Positions 1 through 9,398 of a stretch of DNA of 64,000 nt are shown here, piece after piece (the first letter of the stretch is position 1; every line of letters starts with the position of its first letter). Below the pieces are notes generated by a model, which was given only the letters and a program-made list of their open reading frames with translations, was not told where the DNA came from and searched no databases. The translations under genes were made by a program, and so were the position numbers. Source of the DNA: RYN-230 sp963851025 (GTDB taxonomy: Bacteria > Actinomycetota > Actinomycetes > Streptosporangiales > Streptosporangiaceae); NCBI GenBank assembly GCA_963851025.1, contig CAWKOA010000010.1, positions 186,001-250,000 on the forward strand, in the 5' to 3' direction.

Positions 1-25
1 GCAAGCACGAGCGGAGGAAGAAACC

Positions 26-688
26 ATGATCGATGTGACCGGGGAGATCAGCGCGGTCCGCCGCGAGGTGGGCGGCCGGGTGCTGGAGGCGGGCCAGGCC
101 CGCGTGGTCACGGTGTCCCGCAGCTACCAGGCCGAACTCGCCGACGTCTGGGACGCCTGCACCAACCCGGAACGCATCCCGCGCTGGTTCCTGCCGGTGA
201 GCGGGGAGCTGAAGGAGGGCGGCCGGTACCAGCTGGAGGGCAACGCGGGCGGCACCATCACCCGCTGCGACCCGCCGCACGGCTTCGACGCGACCTGGGA
301 GATGGGCGGTGACACGAGCTGGATCGAGCTGCGGCTGGCCGACGAGGGCGAGGGGCGGACCCTCTTCCGGCTGGACCACATCGCGCATGTGGACGACGAG
401 CGGTGGGCGCAGTTCGGCCCCGGTGCGGTCGGGGTGGGCTGGGAAAGCGGGCTGATCGGCCTGTACCTGCACCTGACCACCCGGCAGGCGGTGGACCCGG
501 CCAGGGTGGCCGAGTGGTCCGCGTCCGGGGAGGGCCGCCGGTTCCTGACCGCGTCCAGCGACGCCTGGTATGAGGCGAGCGTGGCCTCCGGCACCGACCC
601 GGCCGGGGCCCGGGCGGCTGCCGACCGCACCACGGCGTTCTACACCGGCGCGCCCGAGCCCGGCGCCGGGGGCGGCCAGCCCGGCTGA
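26..688 (+). CDS. SRPBCC (AHSA1-like) domain protein
   Basis: 220-residue soluble protein. From about residue 28 it reads as a START/SRPBCC fold of the AHSA1 type: an opening strand VTVSRSYQAELADVWDACT, then PERIPRWFLP, a glycine-rich hairpin and a C-terminal helix. These proteins form a hydrophobic pocket; no specific ligand can be inferred. A good ribosome site (GGAGGAAG) sits just before the ATG. The C-terminal 20 residues are Gly/Pro-rich and probably disordered. It stands alone, convergent with the CoA-binding gene. The family assignment is from motif recognition; the function is unknown. Confidence 0.8.
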   Translation: MIDVTGEISAVRREVGGRVLEAGQARVVTVSRSYQAELADVWDACTNPERIPRWFLPVSGELKEGGRYQLEGNAGGTITRCDPPHGFDATWEMGGDTSWIELRLADEGEGRTLFRLDHIAHVDDERWAQFGPGAVGVGWESGLIGLYLHLTTRQAVDPARVAEWSASGEGRRFLTASSDAWYEASVASGTDPAGARAAADRTTAFYTGAPEPGAGGGQPG

Positions 689-729
689 CCGGGGCCCCGG
701 TACCGTCTCTGGGCGCTGTCTCGGCTCAG

Positions 730-1212
730 CTACTGCAGCCCGCCTCGGACGGACGTGATGCGCTGCGTGTTGAAGCCGAGCCAGTGCATCCGGCCGGCGT
801 AGCGCGCGTGCTCAACCTTGAGGCAGCGGTCCATGATCACCGTTACGCCGCCGTCCTCGGCGATCCGCGCGCCGTCGGCGCTGATCACGCCGAACTGGCA
901 CCACAGGGCGCCGGCCTGGATCGCCACCGTCTCCCGCGCGATCCCCGGCAGGGCATCCGGCGCCCGGAAGACGTTCACGACGTCCACCGGCACGGGTATG
1001 TCCAGCAGGCTGGCGTAGCACGTCTCTCCGAGGATCTCGGTCTCGCGGGGATTCACGGGGATCACGCGGTAGCCGTGCCGCTTGAGGTAGTAGCCAACGA
1101 AGTTGCTGGCCCGCAGCTCGTTGCCGGACAGGCCCACGACCGCGATCGTCGTGGCGGTGTGCAGCACGCGCTGGATCGTCAGCGAATCCTGGTACCGGGT
1201 GAGATCGGTCAT
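730..1212 (-). CDS. CoA-binding (YccU-like) Rossmann protein
   Basis: 160 residues with an early Rossmann-type segment, TTIAVVGLSGNELRASNFVG, followed by YLKRHGYRVIPVNP and a C-terminal VTVIMDRCLKVEHAR. This order is typical of stand-alone CoA_binding/YccU proteins, which resemble the nucleotide-binding half of succinyl-CoA synthetase alpha. It begins 7 bases after the end of metY, so it is the last gene of the metX-metY transcription unit. The family is often found beside O-acetylhomoserine sulfhydrylase genes. The biochemical role is not established. Confidence 0.85.
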   Translation of the reverse strand: MTDLTRYQDSLTIQRVLHTATTIAVVGLSGNELRASNFVGYYLKRHGYRVIPVNPRETEILGETCYASLLDIPVPVDVVNVFRAPDALPGIARETVAIQAGALWCQFGVISADGARIAEDGGVTVIMDRCLKVEHARYAGRMHWLGFNTQRITSVRGGLQ

Positions 1213-1219
1213 GCCGTCG

Positions 1220-2560
1220 CTACCTTCTTCCCACTGTCGCGGCGACCCGCGCGAAACCCTGCTCCAGATCCCAGATCAGATCCTCGACGGACTCGGTCCC
1301 GACCGACAGCCGTACCGTCCCTGGCCCGACGCCGGCGGCCTGCAGTTCGTCGTCGCCCAGCTGGCGGTGCGTCGTGCTGGCCGGGTGGATGATCAGGCTC
1401 TTGGCGTCTCCGACGTTCGCCAGGTGGGACCAGAGCGTCACGCCGCCGATGAGGCTCTGCCCGCCGGCCCGGCCACCGGCGCAGTCGAACGAGAACACCG
1501 CGCCGGCCCCGCGCGGCAGGTACTTCTCCACCAGCGGCCGGTACCTGCTCCCGGGCAGGCCGGGGTAGGTCACGTTCGACGCCAGCTCGTGCGACTCGAG
1601 GAACGCGGCCACCGCCCGCGCGTTGTTGACGTGACGTTCCATCCGCAGCGACAGCGTCTCGAGCCCCTGCAGGAACAGGAAGGCGTTGAGCGGCGCGAGC
1701 GCCGCGCCGAGATCGCGCAGGGTCTCGGCCCGGAGCTTCATCAGATAGCCGTACGTCCCGAACGTCTCGTGGAACTGCAGGCCGTGGTAGGCCGGCGACG
1801 GATCCGCCACCACGGGGAACCGGCCATTGGACCAGTTGAACGTGCCCGACTCGACGACGACGCCGCCGATGCTCGTGCCGTGGCCGCCGATGAACTTGGT
1901 CGCCGAGTGGATCACGATGTCGGCACCCCATTCGATCGGGCGGCACAGGTACGGCGTCGCGAACGTGCTGTCCACGATCAGCGGCAGCTCGTGCTCGTGC
2001 GCGATAGCCGCCACGGTCTCGATGTCCAGCACGTTCCCGGCCGGGTTGCCGATCGTCTCGCCGAAGAACGCCTTCGTGTTGGCCCGGACCGCCTTCCGCC
2101 ACGCGCCCGGATCGTCAGGATCGACCCAGGTCAGCTCCACGCTCATCTTGCGCAGCAGGTGCTTGAGCTGGTTCACCGTCCCGCCGTAGAGCGCCGAGGA
2201 CGAGACCACGTGGTCGCCCGGCTGCAGCAGCGTGAAGAGCGCAGCCGCCTGCGCGGCGATCCCGCTGGCGAACGCCACCGCGCCCGCGCCGCCCTCGAGG
2301 TTGGCCACCCGCTCCTCGAATACCGCGACGGTCGGGTTCATGATGCGCGAGTACGTGTTCCCGTACTCCTGCAGGTTGAAGTACGCCGACGCTGATTCCG
2401 GGTCCTCGAACACGTAGCTGGTCGTCTGGAAGATCGGTACCGCACGCGCGCCCGTGTTCGGGTCGGGCCGCTGCCCGGCGTGCAGCTGCCGTGTCTCGAA
2501 TCCGAACGCGCGGCCCTGTTCGGTAGGCACAGTCTCGCCGCGGGCAGGCTGGTCGGTCAC
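1220..2560 (-). CDS. metY: O-acetylhomoserine sulfhydrylase
   Basis: 446-residue PLP enzyme of the Cys/Met metabolism family. It converts O-acetyl-L-homoserine plus sulfide to homocysteine in the cytoplasm. The opening FETRQLHAGQRPDP, the middle AFFGETIGNP and VDSTFATPYL, and the PLP-lysine region IHSATKFIGGHG are all present, and the length is normal for MetY. It lies 19 bases downstream of metX, which makes the acetylated substrate, so the two genes form the direct-sulfhydrylation branch of methionine synthesis. The ATG start begins MTDQPARGETVPTEQG, a normal lead-in to the fold. Confidence 0.95.
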   Translation of the reverse strand: MTDQPARGETVPTEQGRAFGFETRQLHAGQRPDPNTGARAVPIFQTTSYVFEDPESASAYFNLQEYGNTYSRIMNPTVAVFEERVANLEGGAGAVAFASGIAAQAAALFTLLQPGDHVVSSSALYGGTVNQLKHLLRKMSVELTWVDPDDPGAWRKAVRANTKAFFGETIGNPAGNVLDIETVAAIAHEHELPLIVDSTFATPYLCRPIEWGADIVIHSATKFIGGHGTSIGGVVVESGTFNWSNGRFPVVADPSPAYHGLQFHETFGTYGYLMKLRAETLRDLGAALAPLNAFLFLQGLETLSLRMERHVNNARAVAAFLESHELASNVTYPGLPGSRYRPLVEKYLPRGAGAVFSFDCAGGRAGGQSLIGGVTLWSHLANVGDAKSLIIHPASTTHRQLGDDELQAAGVGPGTVRLSVGTESVEDLIWDLEQGFARVAATVGRR

Positions 2561-2579
2561 GAAGTCCCCTTCTTCGACG

Positions 2580-3809
2580 TCATCCGCCGGCGCCGCCTTC
2601 AGCCAGGCTGTGCTTGCTCAGGAACTGGCGGATTATGGGCGTCTGCCGCGCTTCCTCCAGCAGGAAGCAGTCGTGGCCGTACGGCGCCTCGATCACATGG
2701 AACTCGGCCGGCTTGCCGAGAGCACGAAGCGCGTCGGCGACCTCCCCTGACGCGGACGGCGGGTACAGCCAGTCGGAACTGAACGCGATCAGCAGGGTCC
2801 GCGCCGAAATGCCCTCGAGCGCCTGGGCCAGCGATCCGCGGCCGTGCTGCCGGGCGAGATCGAAATACGTGAGCGCACGCGAGGTATAGAGATAGGTGTT
2901 GGCGTCGAAACGCTTGACGAACGAGTCGGCCTGGTGGCGCAGGTAGCTCTCGACCTCGAACTCCGGTTCGGTGATCGTGTAGCGGATATCGTCGGCGAAC
3001 TGCAGCCGCCGGCCGAACTTGTCGTCCAGCGCCAGTGCGGACAGGTACGTGACATGGCCGACCATCCGCGCCACACCCAGGCCGGCATCCGGCGCGGCGC
3101 TCGTGCCGTAGTAGTGACCGCCCTGCCAGGCCGGATCGCGCATGATCGCGGCCCGTGCGATCGCGTTCCAGGCCACGCCCTGCGGGTGGAGGGCGTGCGT
3201 GCTGGCGATCGCCACGACGGCGTTGACCTGATCAGGAAACTGGATCGCCCACTCGAACGCCTGCATCCCGCCCAGCGAGCCGCCGGCTACCGCCGCGATC
3301 CGCTCGATACCGAGTGCGTTCAGGAATGCACGCTCCGTCCGCACCATATCCGCGACAGTGATCACGGGGAAGTCAGGCCCGTACGGCCTGCCGGTCGCCG
3401 GGTCGGTCGACGACGGCCCCGTCGTCCCGCGGCAGCCGCCCAGCAGGTTCGTGGAGACGACGAAGAAGCGGTCCGTGTCGAATGCCTTTCCGGGGCCGAT
3501 CATGCCGTCCCACCAGCCAAGCCCCGTGCGGGCCGCGCCGTCGCGATCCTCGGCCCCGAAGCCGTCGCGCGTGCCCTCCTCGGGCGGAGTCTTCGCGAAG
3601 CCCGCCGCATGGGCGTCGCCACTGAGCGCATGGCAGACCAGGATGACGTTGTCGCGCCGGGGTGAGAGGGCGCCGTAGGTTTCGTACGCCACGCGAACCG
3701 GGTGCAGTTCCCGCCCGCAGTCGAGCCGCACCGGCTCCGGCAGGTCGAGGTACTGCGTTTCGACCGTCCCCACTGAGCCGGCCGCGAGCGTTGAGGCTGG
3801 CTCCGCCAT
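2580..3809 (-). CDS. metX: Homoserine O-acetyltransferase
   Basis: About 409 residues, alpha/beta-hydrolase fold. It transfers acetyl (possibly succinyl, as in some relatives) from CoA to homoserine at the start of methionine synthesis. The nucleophile elbow is GGSLGGMQAFEWA, the acid is in FSSDWLYPP and the histidine in APYGHDCFLLEE, so the triad is complete. VCHALSGDAHAAG near residue 70 is a family signature. I take the ATG giving MAEPASTLAAG; an in-frame start seven codons earlier (3830) is possible. First gene of the metX-metY-CoA-binding unit. Confidence 0.94.
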   Translation of the reverse strand: MAEPASTLAAGSVGTVETQYLDLPEPVRLDCGRELHPVRVAYETYGALSPRRDNVILVCHALSGDAHAAGFAKTPPEEGTRDGFGAEDRDGAARTGLGWWDGMIGPGKAFDTDRFFVVSTNLLGGCRGTTGPSSTDPATGRPYGPDFPVITVADMVRTERAFLNALGIERIAAVAGGSLGGMQAFEWAIQFPDQVNAVVAIASTHALHPQGVAWNAIARAAIMRDPAWQGGHYYGTSAAPDAGLGVARMVGHVTYLSALALDDKFGRRLQFADDIRYTITEPEFEVESYLRHQADSFVKRFDANTYLYTSRALTYFDLARQHGRGSLAQALEGISARTLLIAFSSDWLYPPSASGEVADALRALGKPAEFHVIEAPYGHDCFLLEEARQTPIIRQFLSKHSLAEGGAGG

Positions 3810-3819
3810 GGGGGCTATG

Positions 3820-3848
3820 GTAACCCGCACTGGTCAGTGTATTGTCAA
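3820..3848 (-). promoter_or_regulatory. Possible metX promoter
   Basis: A perfect -35-like TTGACA lies on the minus strand at 3848-3843, with a weak GGTTAC or GTTACC about 17-18 bases further on. If this is the promoter, transcription would start almost at the metX ATG and give a leaderless message. No S-box or other methionine riboswitch was seen in this short leader. Confidence 0.3.
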
Positions 3849-3892
3849 CCATCTCCATAGGAATTGGGGAAGGGTCTAGGGGGTATAGCGGC

Positions 3893-4441
3893 ATGACCGC
3901 AGTCACCAACGGAGTGAACGTCCAGGCGCTGCTCGACGCGCGCGAAGTGCTGAAGGGTGCGCCGGAGGCCGCCCAGTTCACCTGGCGCGCGTCCGCCAAG
4001 TGGACGAGCGGCGTCCACAGCACGATCAAGGTCCAGAGCTTCTTCGGCCTCGGCGAGGAGCGGAACCACAAGGAAGAGTGGACATTCGAAGCTGACCACC
4101 CCGAGGTCTTCGCGGCGGAGGACAACGGCATCACGCCGATCGAGTACCTCCTCGTCGGCCTGGCTAGCTGCCTGACCGGGGGTATTGCGTCCGTCGCGGA
4201 GAATCGCGGCATCCAGCTCCGCTCGGTCGAGTCCACGGTCGAGGGCGGGCATGACATCCGCGGGATCCTCGGTGCCGACAGCGACGTCCGCAACGGCTAC
4301 AACGACATCAAGGTGACGTTCACCATCGACGCGGACGCGTCGCGGCAGGAGATCGAGGCGCTGGTCGCCCAGTCCCAGAAGCGCTCCGCCGTGTTCGACG
4401 CGCTCACGAATCCGACGAACGTCACCGTCGAAGTCGCTTGA
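3893..4441 (+). CDS. OsmC family protein
   Basis: 182 residues. OsmC/Ohr-type proteins reduce organic peroxides with paired cysteines. The first cysteine is present in YLLVGLASCLTGG. The second conserved position falls in SQKRSAVFDALTNPTNV, where serine replaces cysteine, as in the OsmC-like (YhfA-type) branch rather than true Ohr. Peroxidase activity is therefore uncertain. I chose the ATG giving MTAVTNGVNVQALLDA; an upstream start would add 17 residues with no family similarity. It is divergent from metX across about 80 bases. Confidence 0.85.
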   Translation: MTAVTNGVNVQALLDAREVLKGAPEAAQFTWRASAKWTSGVHSTIKVQSFFGLGEERNHKEEWTFEADHPEVFAAEDNGITPIEYLLVGLASCLTGGIASVAENRGIQLRSVESTVEGGHDIRGILGADSDVRNGYNDIKVTFTIDADASRQEIEALVAQSQKRSAVFDALTNPTNVTVEVA

Positions 4442-4463
4442 GCGGCCGCGCGGCGGCTCGCCG

Positions 4464-5771
4464 GTGCGCGCGCCCCGGGATGAACTGAGGGGCCACGCCA
4501 TCGAGCGCACCACCACGGTCGTCATCGGCGGGGGCCACGCGGGCCTCGCCGCGAGTTGCTTCCTCAGCGCCCGGTCCATCGAGCACGTCGTGCTTGAGCG
4601 CGGAGATGTGGCCAACTCCTGGCGGCGCGAACGCTGGGACTCCCTGCGGCTGCTCACTCCCAACTGGCAGAGCCGCCTGCCGGGCCTTCGCTACGAAGGC
4701 CCGGATCCAGACGGCTACATGACGGTGGGCGAAGTGATCGAGTTCATCGAGCACTTCGCCAAGGTCTCGCGTGCTCCCGTCCGGACAGGCGTGAACGTCA
4801 CAGAGGTGCGGCAGGCCGGCGGTGGATACCACGTGACGACCAGCCACGGCGAGATTCACTGCCGGACCGTAGTCATCGCGAGCGGCGCGTGCAATCAGCC
4901 ATCGGTACCGCCGCTGCGTGCTGCGGTGCCGGAGTCCGTTGCGCAGCTGACGCCGTTCGGCTACCGCGACCCTGCCCAGCTCCCCGACGGCGGCGTGCTC
5001 GTCGTGGGAGCCTCGGCGACCGGCGTGCAGCTGGCCGCCGAGCTGAGGCGGTCGGGCCGGCCGGTGACTCTCTCGGTGGGGGAGCACGTGCGGTTGCCGC
5101 GCACGTACCGCGGACGCGATGTGCTGTGGTGGATGGACACGTCGGGCGTGTGGGACCAGCGGTACGACGAGGTTGAGGATCTCACCCGGGCCCGGCGGCT
5201 GCCGTCGCCCCAGCTCGTCGGGACCCCTGAGCGGGCAACGCTGGATCTCAACGCGCTCGCCTCGATGGGCGTGGAGCTGGTGGGCCGCTGGGCGGCGGTC
5301 CGTGACGGCCGCGCCCTGTTCTCCGGTGGCCTGCGCAACGTGTTCTCGCTCGCGGACCTCAAGATGGAGCGCCTGCTGGACACGTTCGACGAGTGGGCCA
5401 GGACTTCGGGGTACGACGCTGAGGCTGGCCCTCCCGAGCGCTTCGCGGCGACACGCGTGCCCGAGTCGACGCGGCTGCAGCTTGACCTGGGAAGTGGCGA
5501 GATCGCGGCGGTCGTGTGGGCGACGGGCTTCCGGCCTGACTACGGGTGGCTCAACGTGCCGGTGGTCGACGCGAAGGGCCAGCTGAACCACGAGGGCGGC
5601 GTGGTCGGCAGCCCCGGACTGTACGCCCTGGGGCTGCCCGTGCTGCGGCGGCGCAAGTCCACGTTCATCTACGGCATCGAGGACGACGCGCGTGAGGTGA
5701 TCGATCACCTCACGCGCTACCTGGCCGGGCACTTATCCCCGCTGGGGGATGACGAGCGCGGCGGTGCCTGA
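4464..5771 (+). CDS. FAD-dependent NAD(P)-binding oxidoreductase (flavin monooxygenase-like)
   Basis: About 435 residues with a GTG start. The FAD dinucleotide fold is VVIGGGHAGLAASCFL near residue 20, and the second (NAD(P)H) fold is GGVLVVGASATGVQLAAEL near residue 175. A late ATG motif, VVWATGFRPDYGWLNV, is typical of CzcO-like/flavin-containing monooxygenases. WRRERWDSLRLLTPNW matches this group. The substrate is unknown. It starts 22 bases after the OsmC gene, so the two may be cotranscribed. Its 3' end overlaps the frame-corrected end of the convergent GT2 gene by about 39 bases. Confidence 0.85.
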   Translation: MRAPRDELRGHAIERTTTVVIGGGHAGLAASCFLSARSIEHVVLERGDVANSWRRERWDSLRLLTPNWQSRLPGLRYEGPDPDGYMTVGEVIEFIEHFAKVSRAPVRTGVNVTEVRQAGGGYHVTTSHGEIHCRTVVIASGACNQPSVPPLRAAVPESVAQLTPFGYRDPAQLPDGGVLVVGASATGVQLAAELRRSGRPVTLSVGEHVRLPRTYRGRDVLWWMDTSGVWDQRYDEVEDLTRARRLPSPQLVGTPERATLDLNALASMGVELVGRWAAVRDGRALFSGGLRNVFSLADLKMERLLDTFDEWARTSGYDAEAGPPERFAATRVPESTRLQLDLGSGEIAAVVWATGFRPDYGWLNVPVVDAKGQLNHEGGVVGSPGLYALGLPVLRRRKSTFIYGIEDDAREVIDHLTRYLAGHLSPLGDDERGGA

Positions 5772-8532
5772 GAGCACCCCTGTGAGGCTATTTTCGGCGA
5801 AGGAGCCAACCTTAAGCGCCGAGAAGGTGAAGGTCAGCGCCCGGCCGAAGCGACGACTGCCTGCCCCGGCACGGATGGACAGCCTGAGCACGGGGATGCT
5901 CACGGCGGCGCTTTGATCCCGGAATATCCCGTCGAGCAGCGGCAGCGAGGAGGTGCTGAAGCCGAGGCGCAGGGGAGCGCGCGGCGCCGCCTGGGAGAAC
6001 TGGACGGCCGTCACGGCCGCCGAGGATGCTCCCCTCATTCCCGTTGCGGGCGTGTTGACGTAGACCGTCGTGGCCTGCGCGGCGGAGGTGCCTGCGAAGG
6101 GGCCGATGCGCTGCAGCGCACCCGGCGTGCTGATGACGTGTCTCGCCGCGGGAAGCGCGAGCGAGACCGTGCCCGTGGGCGGCCCAGACAGATGCTCCCG
6201 GAAGGAAGTGACGGCGGCGGCACCGAACGCCTGCACGGACTCGGTCGTCGGCCGGCCGACCCAGGCCCGGCGCGCGGAAGGCGAGGCTGACGCGTGAGAT
6301 CCGGCCGCCAGCCGCGGCCGCCCGCAGGACCTCGCCGAGCAGCACCAGCGAGGATGTGCCGAAGCTGAGCCTGAGCCCGGCCTGCGCCGCCCGGTTCGAC
6401 AGGTGCACAGCAGTGATGGAGTAGTACGCACCGGTGGATCCGGAGGCCGCCGCGCCCAGTTTCAGGTAGACCTGGGTGCCCGCCGAGCCGGCCAGAGACT
6501 GCGGGGACACGGCTCGGTGCACCGTCGTGGTCTGCAGCAATGGCACGGGGGCCAGGAACGCGCTCGTCACCCCCCCGGCGCAGAGGGCGGCCAGGGTGGC
6601 GCTGAACGCAGGCAGCGGGGACTGGGCCCAGCGCCAGCGGCGGCGATCCGCCCGCAGGCGCCGCTTCTCGAAGCGGCGCCGGTACTCGGGGCCCGGGATT
6701 CCCTGCGCCCAGAGATTCCATACGGACGCGATAGGGCCGCAGAGATACACGCAAGCTTGCATGAAGATAATGAAAATGAGCAGCCACGGCCCGTGCCGGA
6801 AGGCAGCGAGGAGCCCGGCGGCGGCGTACAGGGCGAGGGCCAGGGTCGTCTCCACCCGGCTCAGCCGGAGCGCGGTGCGGATGCGGCGGCGACCGCCGGC
6901 CTTCGAGGTCCGGAGGAACACCCCGTCTCGCCGGGCCAGCCCTTCGATGCAGCCGAGGGCGATGACCCAGGACACCGACAGGCTGATGACGAGCGACAAG
7001 AGCGCGCGCCGATAGGACAAGGTCGTCCAGAGCCGCAGCGTGTACATCATGCAGACGGTGGCGATGATGATGAGCGACAGCGGCAGGAGTGACCGGGCGC
7101 CGTCCATCGGGGAAACGGCGAAGCGGGCGTGCGTGACCAGCAGACCGGTGATCACCAGCAGCAGCGCACTGAAGGCGACCATGAGCAGATCCCGGAACCA
7201 TCCGACCGACGCCATCAGGAAGTCGCGGCGCTGCGCGCTGGTGAGGTGGTTGCCGGGAGAACGGTCCCAGGGCATAAGGCTTCGCCAGTGCAGCCGCAGG
7301 ATCTGCATGGCACCGAAGCACCAGCGGTGACGCTGGGTGAGCATCCCGGCGAAGCTGGGGGGCACGACACCCCGGCCGAAGCAGCGCGGGATGTAGAGGC
7401 CGGACCAGCCGTCCCTGGTCACCCGGAGTGAGGCCTCGGTGTCCTCGCAGATGCACCACTCGTTCCACCCGCCCACGGCGGTCAGTGCGCTGCGCCGGAA
7501 CAGCCCCATCGTGCCGACGAAGGGGACGGTGTCACGCTCGTTGCGCGAGGACATGACCGACAGATAGAAGGCCTGGAAGGAGTTGACGCAGGCGGTGTAG
7601 TAGTCGCTGCCCTGGTAGTCGCGGTTGCCCTCGAAGGTCTGCACGAAGCCCAGGTTCGGGTCCGAGAAGTACGGGGCGGTCTCGCGCAGATAATGCGGCT
7701 GGACGATGTCGTCGGCATCGACCAGGCCGATGATCTCGGCGCGCGGGTCGGTATAGCGGCGCAAGGCGAGGTTGCAGGCGCCCGCCTTATAGCCGGGCCA
7801 GGGGGCGACGTGAACGAAGCGGACGCGCTCCCGGTCCCGGCAGTACTCCTCCACCGGTTCCCAAACCGCCGGATCCGAGGTGTTGTTGTCGATGACGACC
7901 ACCTCGAAGTTCGGGTAGTCGATCCGCTCGACCGCCTTGATCGTCTCGATGAGCAGGTCGGGAGGCTCGTTGTAGGCCGCGATGTGCAAGGACACGAAGG
8001 GCTGGTAACTGGGGTCGGCCTTGGGCAGCGGCCGTGACCGGCGTGCCCGGCACAAGACATCGCTCACGTAGTTGATGTTCGAGATCCACACGACGAATGC
8101 GGCCACATCGAGCAGGATCACCAGCGAAGCCGTCAGCATCTCGAGGATCGAGTGCGTGGCGACGACCGCGATGAAGGCCGCGTAGACGATGAAGGCGAAG
8201 GACGCCGCGAGGTATGACGCGTAGAAGACCTGGCCGACGAAGTTGGTGTCCGGCTGGAGGGTCATCACCACGATCGCGGTGATGACAAGCAGGCAGGCGG
8301 CCGTTTCGAGGCTGGCGAACGGAGCGCCCCACAGTTCGTGGGTGACCACGCACGCGGCGGCCGAGATGGCTGTCGCGCCCATCCCGCCGACGAGGACCTC
8401 GGTGAGCCTCGAGCCCGTCCAGCGGAACCGGGTGCCAAACCCGCGCGCCGGGCTCAGCACGAGCACGGTGGACAGGATCAGCTGGATGAAGGACAGATAG
8501 AAGAAATCGTAGAGGTTGAATTTGAGCAGCAT
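5733..8532 (-). CDS. Cellulose-synthase-like family 2 glycosyltransferase (frameshifted)
   Basis: Processive membrane GT2 of about 930 residues once a one-base shift near 6255-6275 is corrected. N-terminal membrane segments are followed by the catalytic domain: DNNTSDPAVW, the DxD-type VDADDIVQPHY, the acceptor motif CEDTEASLRV and TQRHRWCFGAMQ (the QxxRW motif). More membrane helices follow. After them come two related extracytoplasmic segments, each with an SLxLLxEVLR/SLPLLDGIFRD-like turn; the second is only readable in the shifted frame (ending VLSGTAALVIPQRG). Without the shift the last 150 residues are arginine-rich nonsense ending at 5812. A strong ribosome site (AGGGGGG) precedes the ATG. 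It is last in a unit with a PilZ protein, which suggests a c-di-GMP-responsive exopolysaccharide synthase. Confidence 0.85.
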
Positions 8533-8645
8533 CCTAAGTTTCCCCCCTGGCGTTCACGCCGCCCTGCCGCCTCGGGTCGTCCGGTACCTGGATGCAGGCA
8601 CACGGCGCTGACCAGGCCCGGCTCAGGGCCGGGCGGCGTGCGGGA

Positions 8646-9398
8646 TCAGAGCTTGCGCAAGAACACATGGCCTTGGCGCGCCACGATGGCGATCGCGCCG
8701 CCGACGATGGACGACTGAGAGATAGGCCCGAAGACCCGCGAGTCACAGGCGCCCGACCGTTGGTCGCCCAGCACGTAGTACTGGTCCCGGGCGAGCGTGG
8801 TACTGGGGATCGGCCTCGAGCCGACCTGGCCGGAGCGGCGGTCGTACCAGCCCTGTTCGCGAAGCGGCCGCCCATCGACGAAGACCGTGCTGTCGATGGA
8901 CCAGATCGTCTGGCCGGGCAGCGCGATGACCCGGAGCACGAGGTTTCCGCCGCCGGCCCCGGCGGTGCAGGGCAGGAACCGCGGGGGCCGGAGGACGACG
9001 ATCTCGCCGCGGTGGACGGGACCGGCCAGGAGGCCGGATTTCACGACGAGGATCCGGTCGCCCGGTTGCAGGGTGGGCGCCATCGCCGCCCCGGGCACCG
9101 AGAAGGGCTGGACGGCGAAAGCCTGGAGTAGCCAGGCGGTGAGCGCGGCCACGGTCACGAGGACCGCCGTCTTGGCCAGGAGCGGGCCGCGGCGGCGAGG
9201 ACGCCGGCGCTGGCGCTCCGGTCGGGTCGGCGCGGTGGGAACGTAGCCGGTCGGATCGAGGCTCAGGCCCCGCAACCGGTAGTCGAGTTCTTGCGGCGAC
9301 CGGATGGCGGTCGCCCGCGGGGCGGCGACGCCGCGGGTGTGCCGGCCGGGGCCGGCGGCCGGGCTGAATGCCGAGCCGTCCGGATGTCCGTCGGTCAT
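8646..9398 (-). CDS. Signal peptidase I homologue lacking catalytic Ser and Lys
   Basis: 250 residues. There is a basic N-terminus, one membrane anchor (LLAKTAVLVTVAALTAWLLQ), then an S26 protease fold. Box E (YVLGDQRSGACDSRVFG) is intact. In the active-site loop the family pattern PSGSMxPTL reads PGAAMAPTLQPGD, so the nucleophile Ser is Ala (codon GCG). The general-base region, normally KRVxGLPGD, reads NLVLRVIALPGQ, so Lys is Leu. Both codons were read directly. It should be inactive, like known dead SPase paralogues, and may serve as a scaffold or chaperone. The ATG overlaps the PilZ stop codon (ATGA), which fixes the start. Confidence 0.85.
   Translation of the reverse strand: MTDGHPDGSAFSPAAGPGRHTRGVAAPRATAIRSPQELDYRLRGLSLDPTGYVPTAPTRPERQRRRPRRRGPLLAKTAVLVTVAALTAWLLQAFAVQPFSVPGAAMAPTLQPGDRILVVKSGLLAGPVHRGEIVVLRPPRFLPCTAGAGGGNLVLRVIALPGQTIWSIDSTVFVDGRPLREQGWYDRRSGQVGSRPIPSTTLARDQYYVLGDQRSGACDSRVFGPISQSSIVGGAIAIVARQGHVFLRKL

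Noticed and set aside
1103..2395. Long open frame antisense to metY
   Set aside because: Arg/Gly/His-rich composition, no ribosome site and no motifs; it is a GC-frame shadow of metY. Similar long shadows lie over 41235-42575, 41863-44211, 28811-30187 and 54007-55500.
3810..3892. SAM riboswitch upstream of metX
   Set aside because: The leader is at most a few dozen bases and shows none of the conserved S-box or SAM-II stems.
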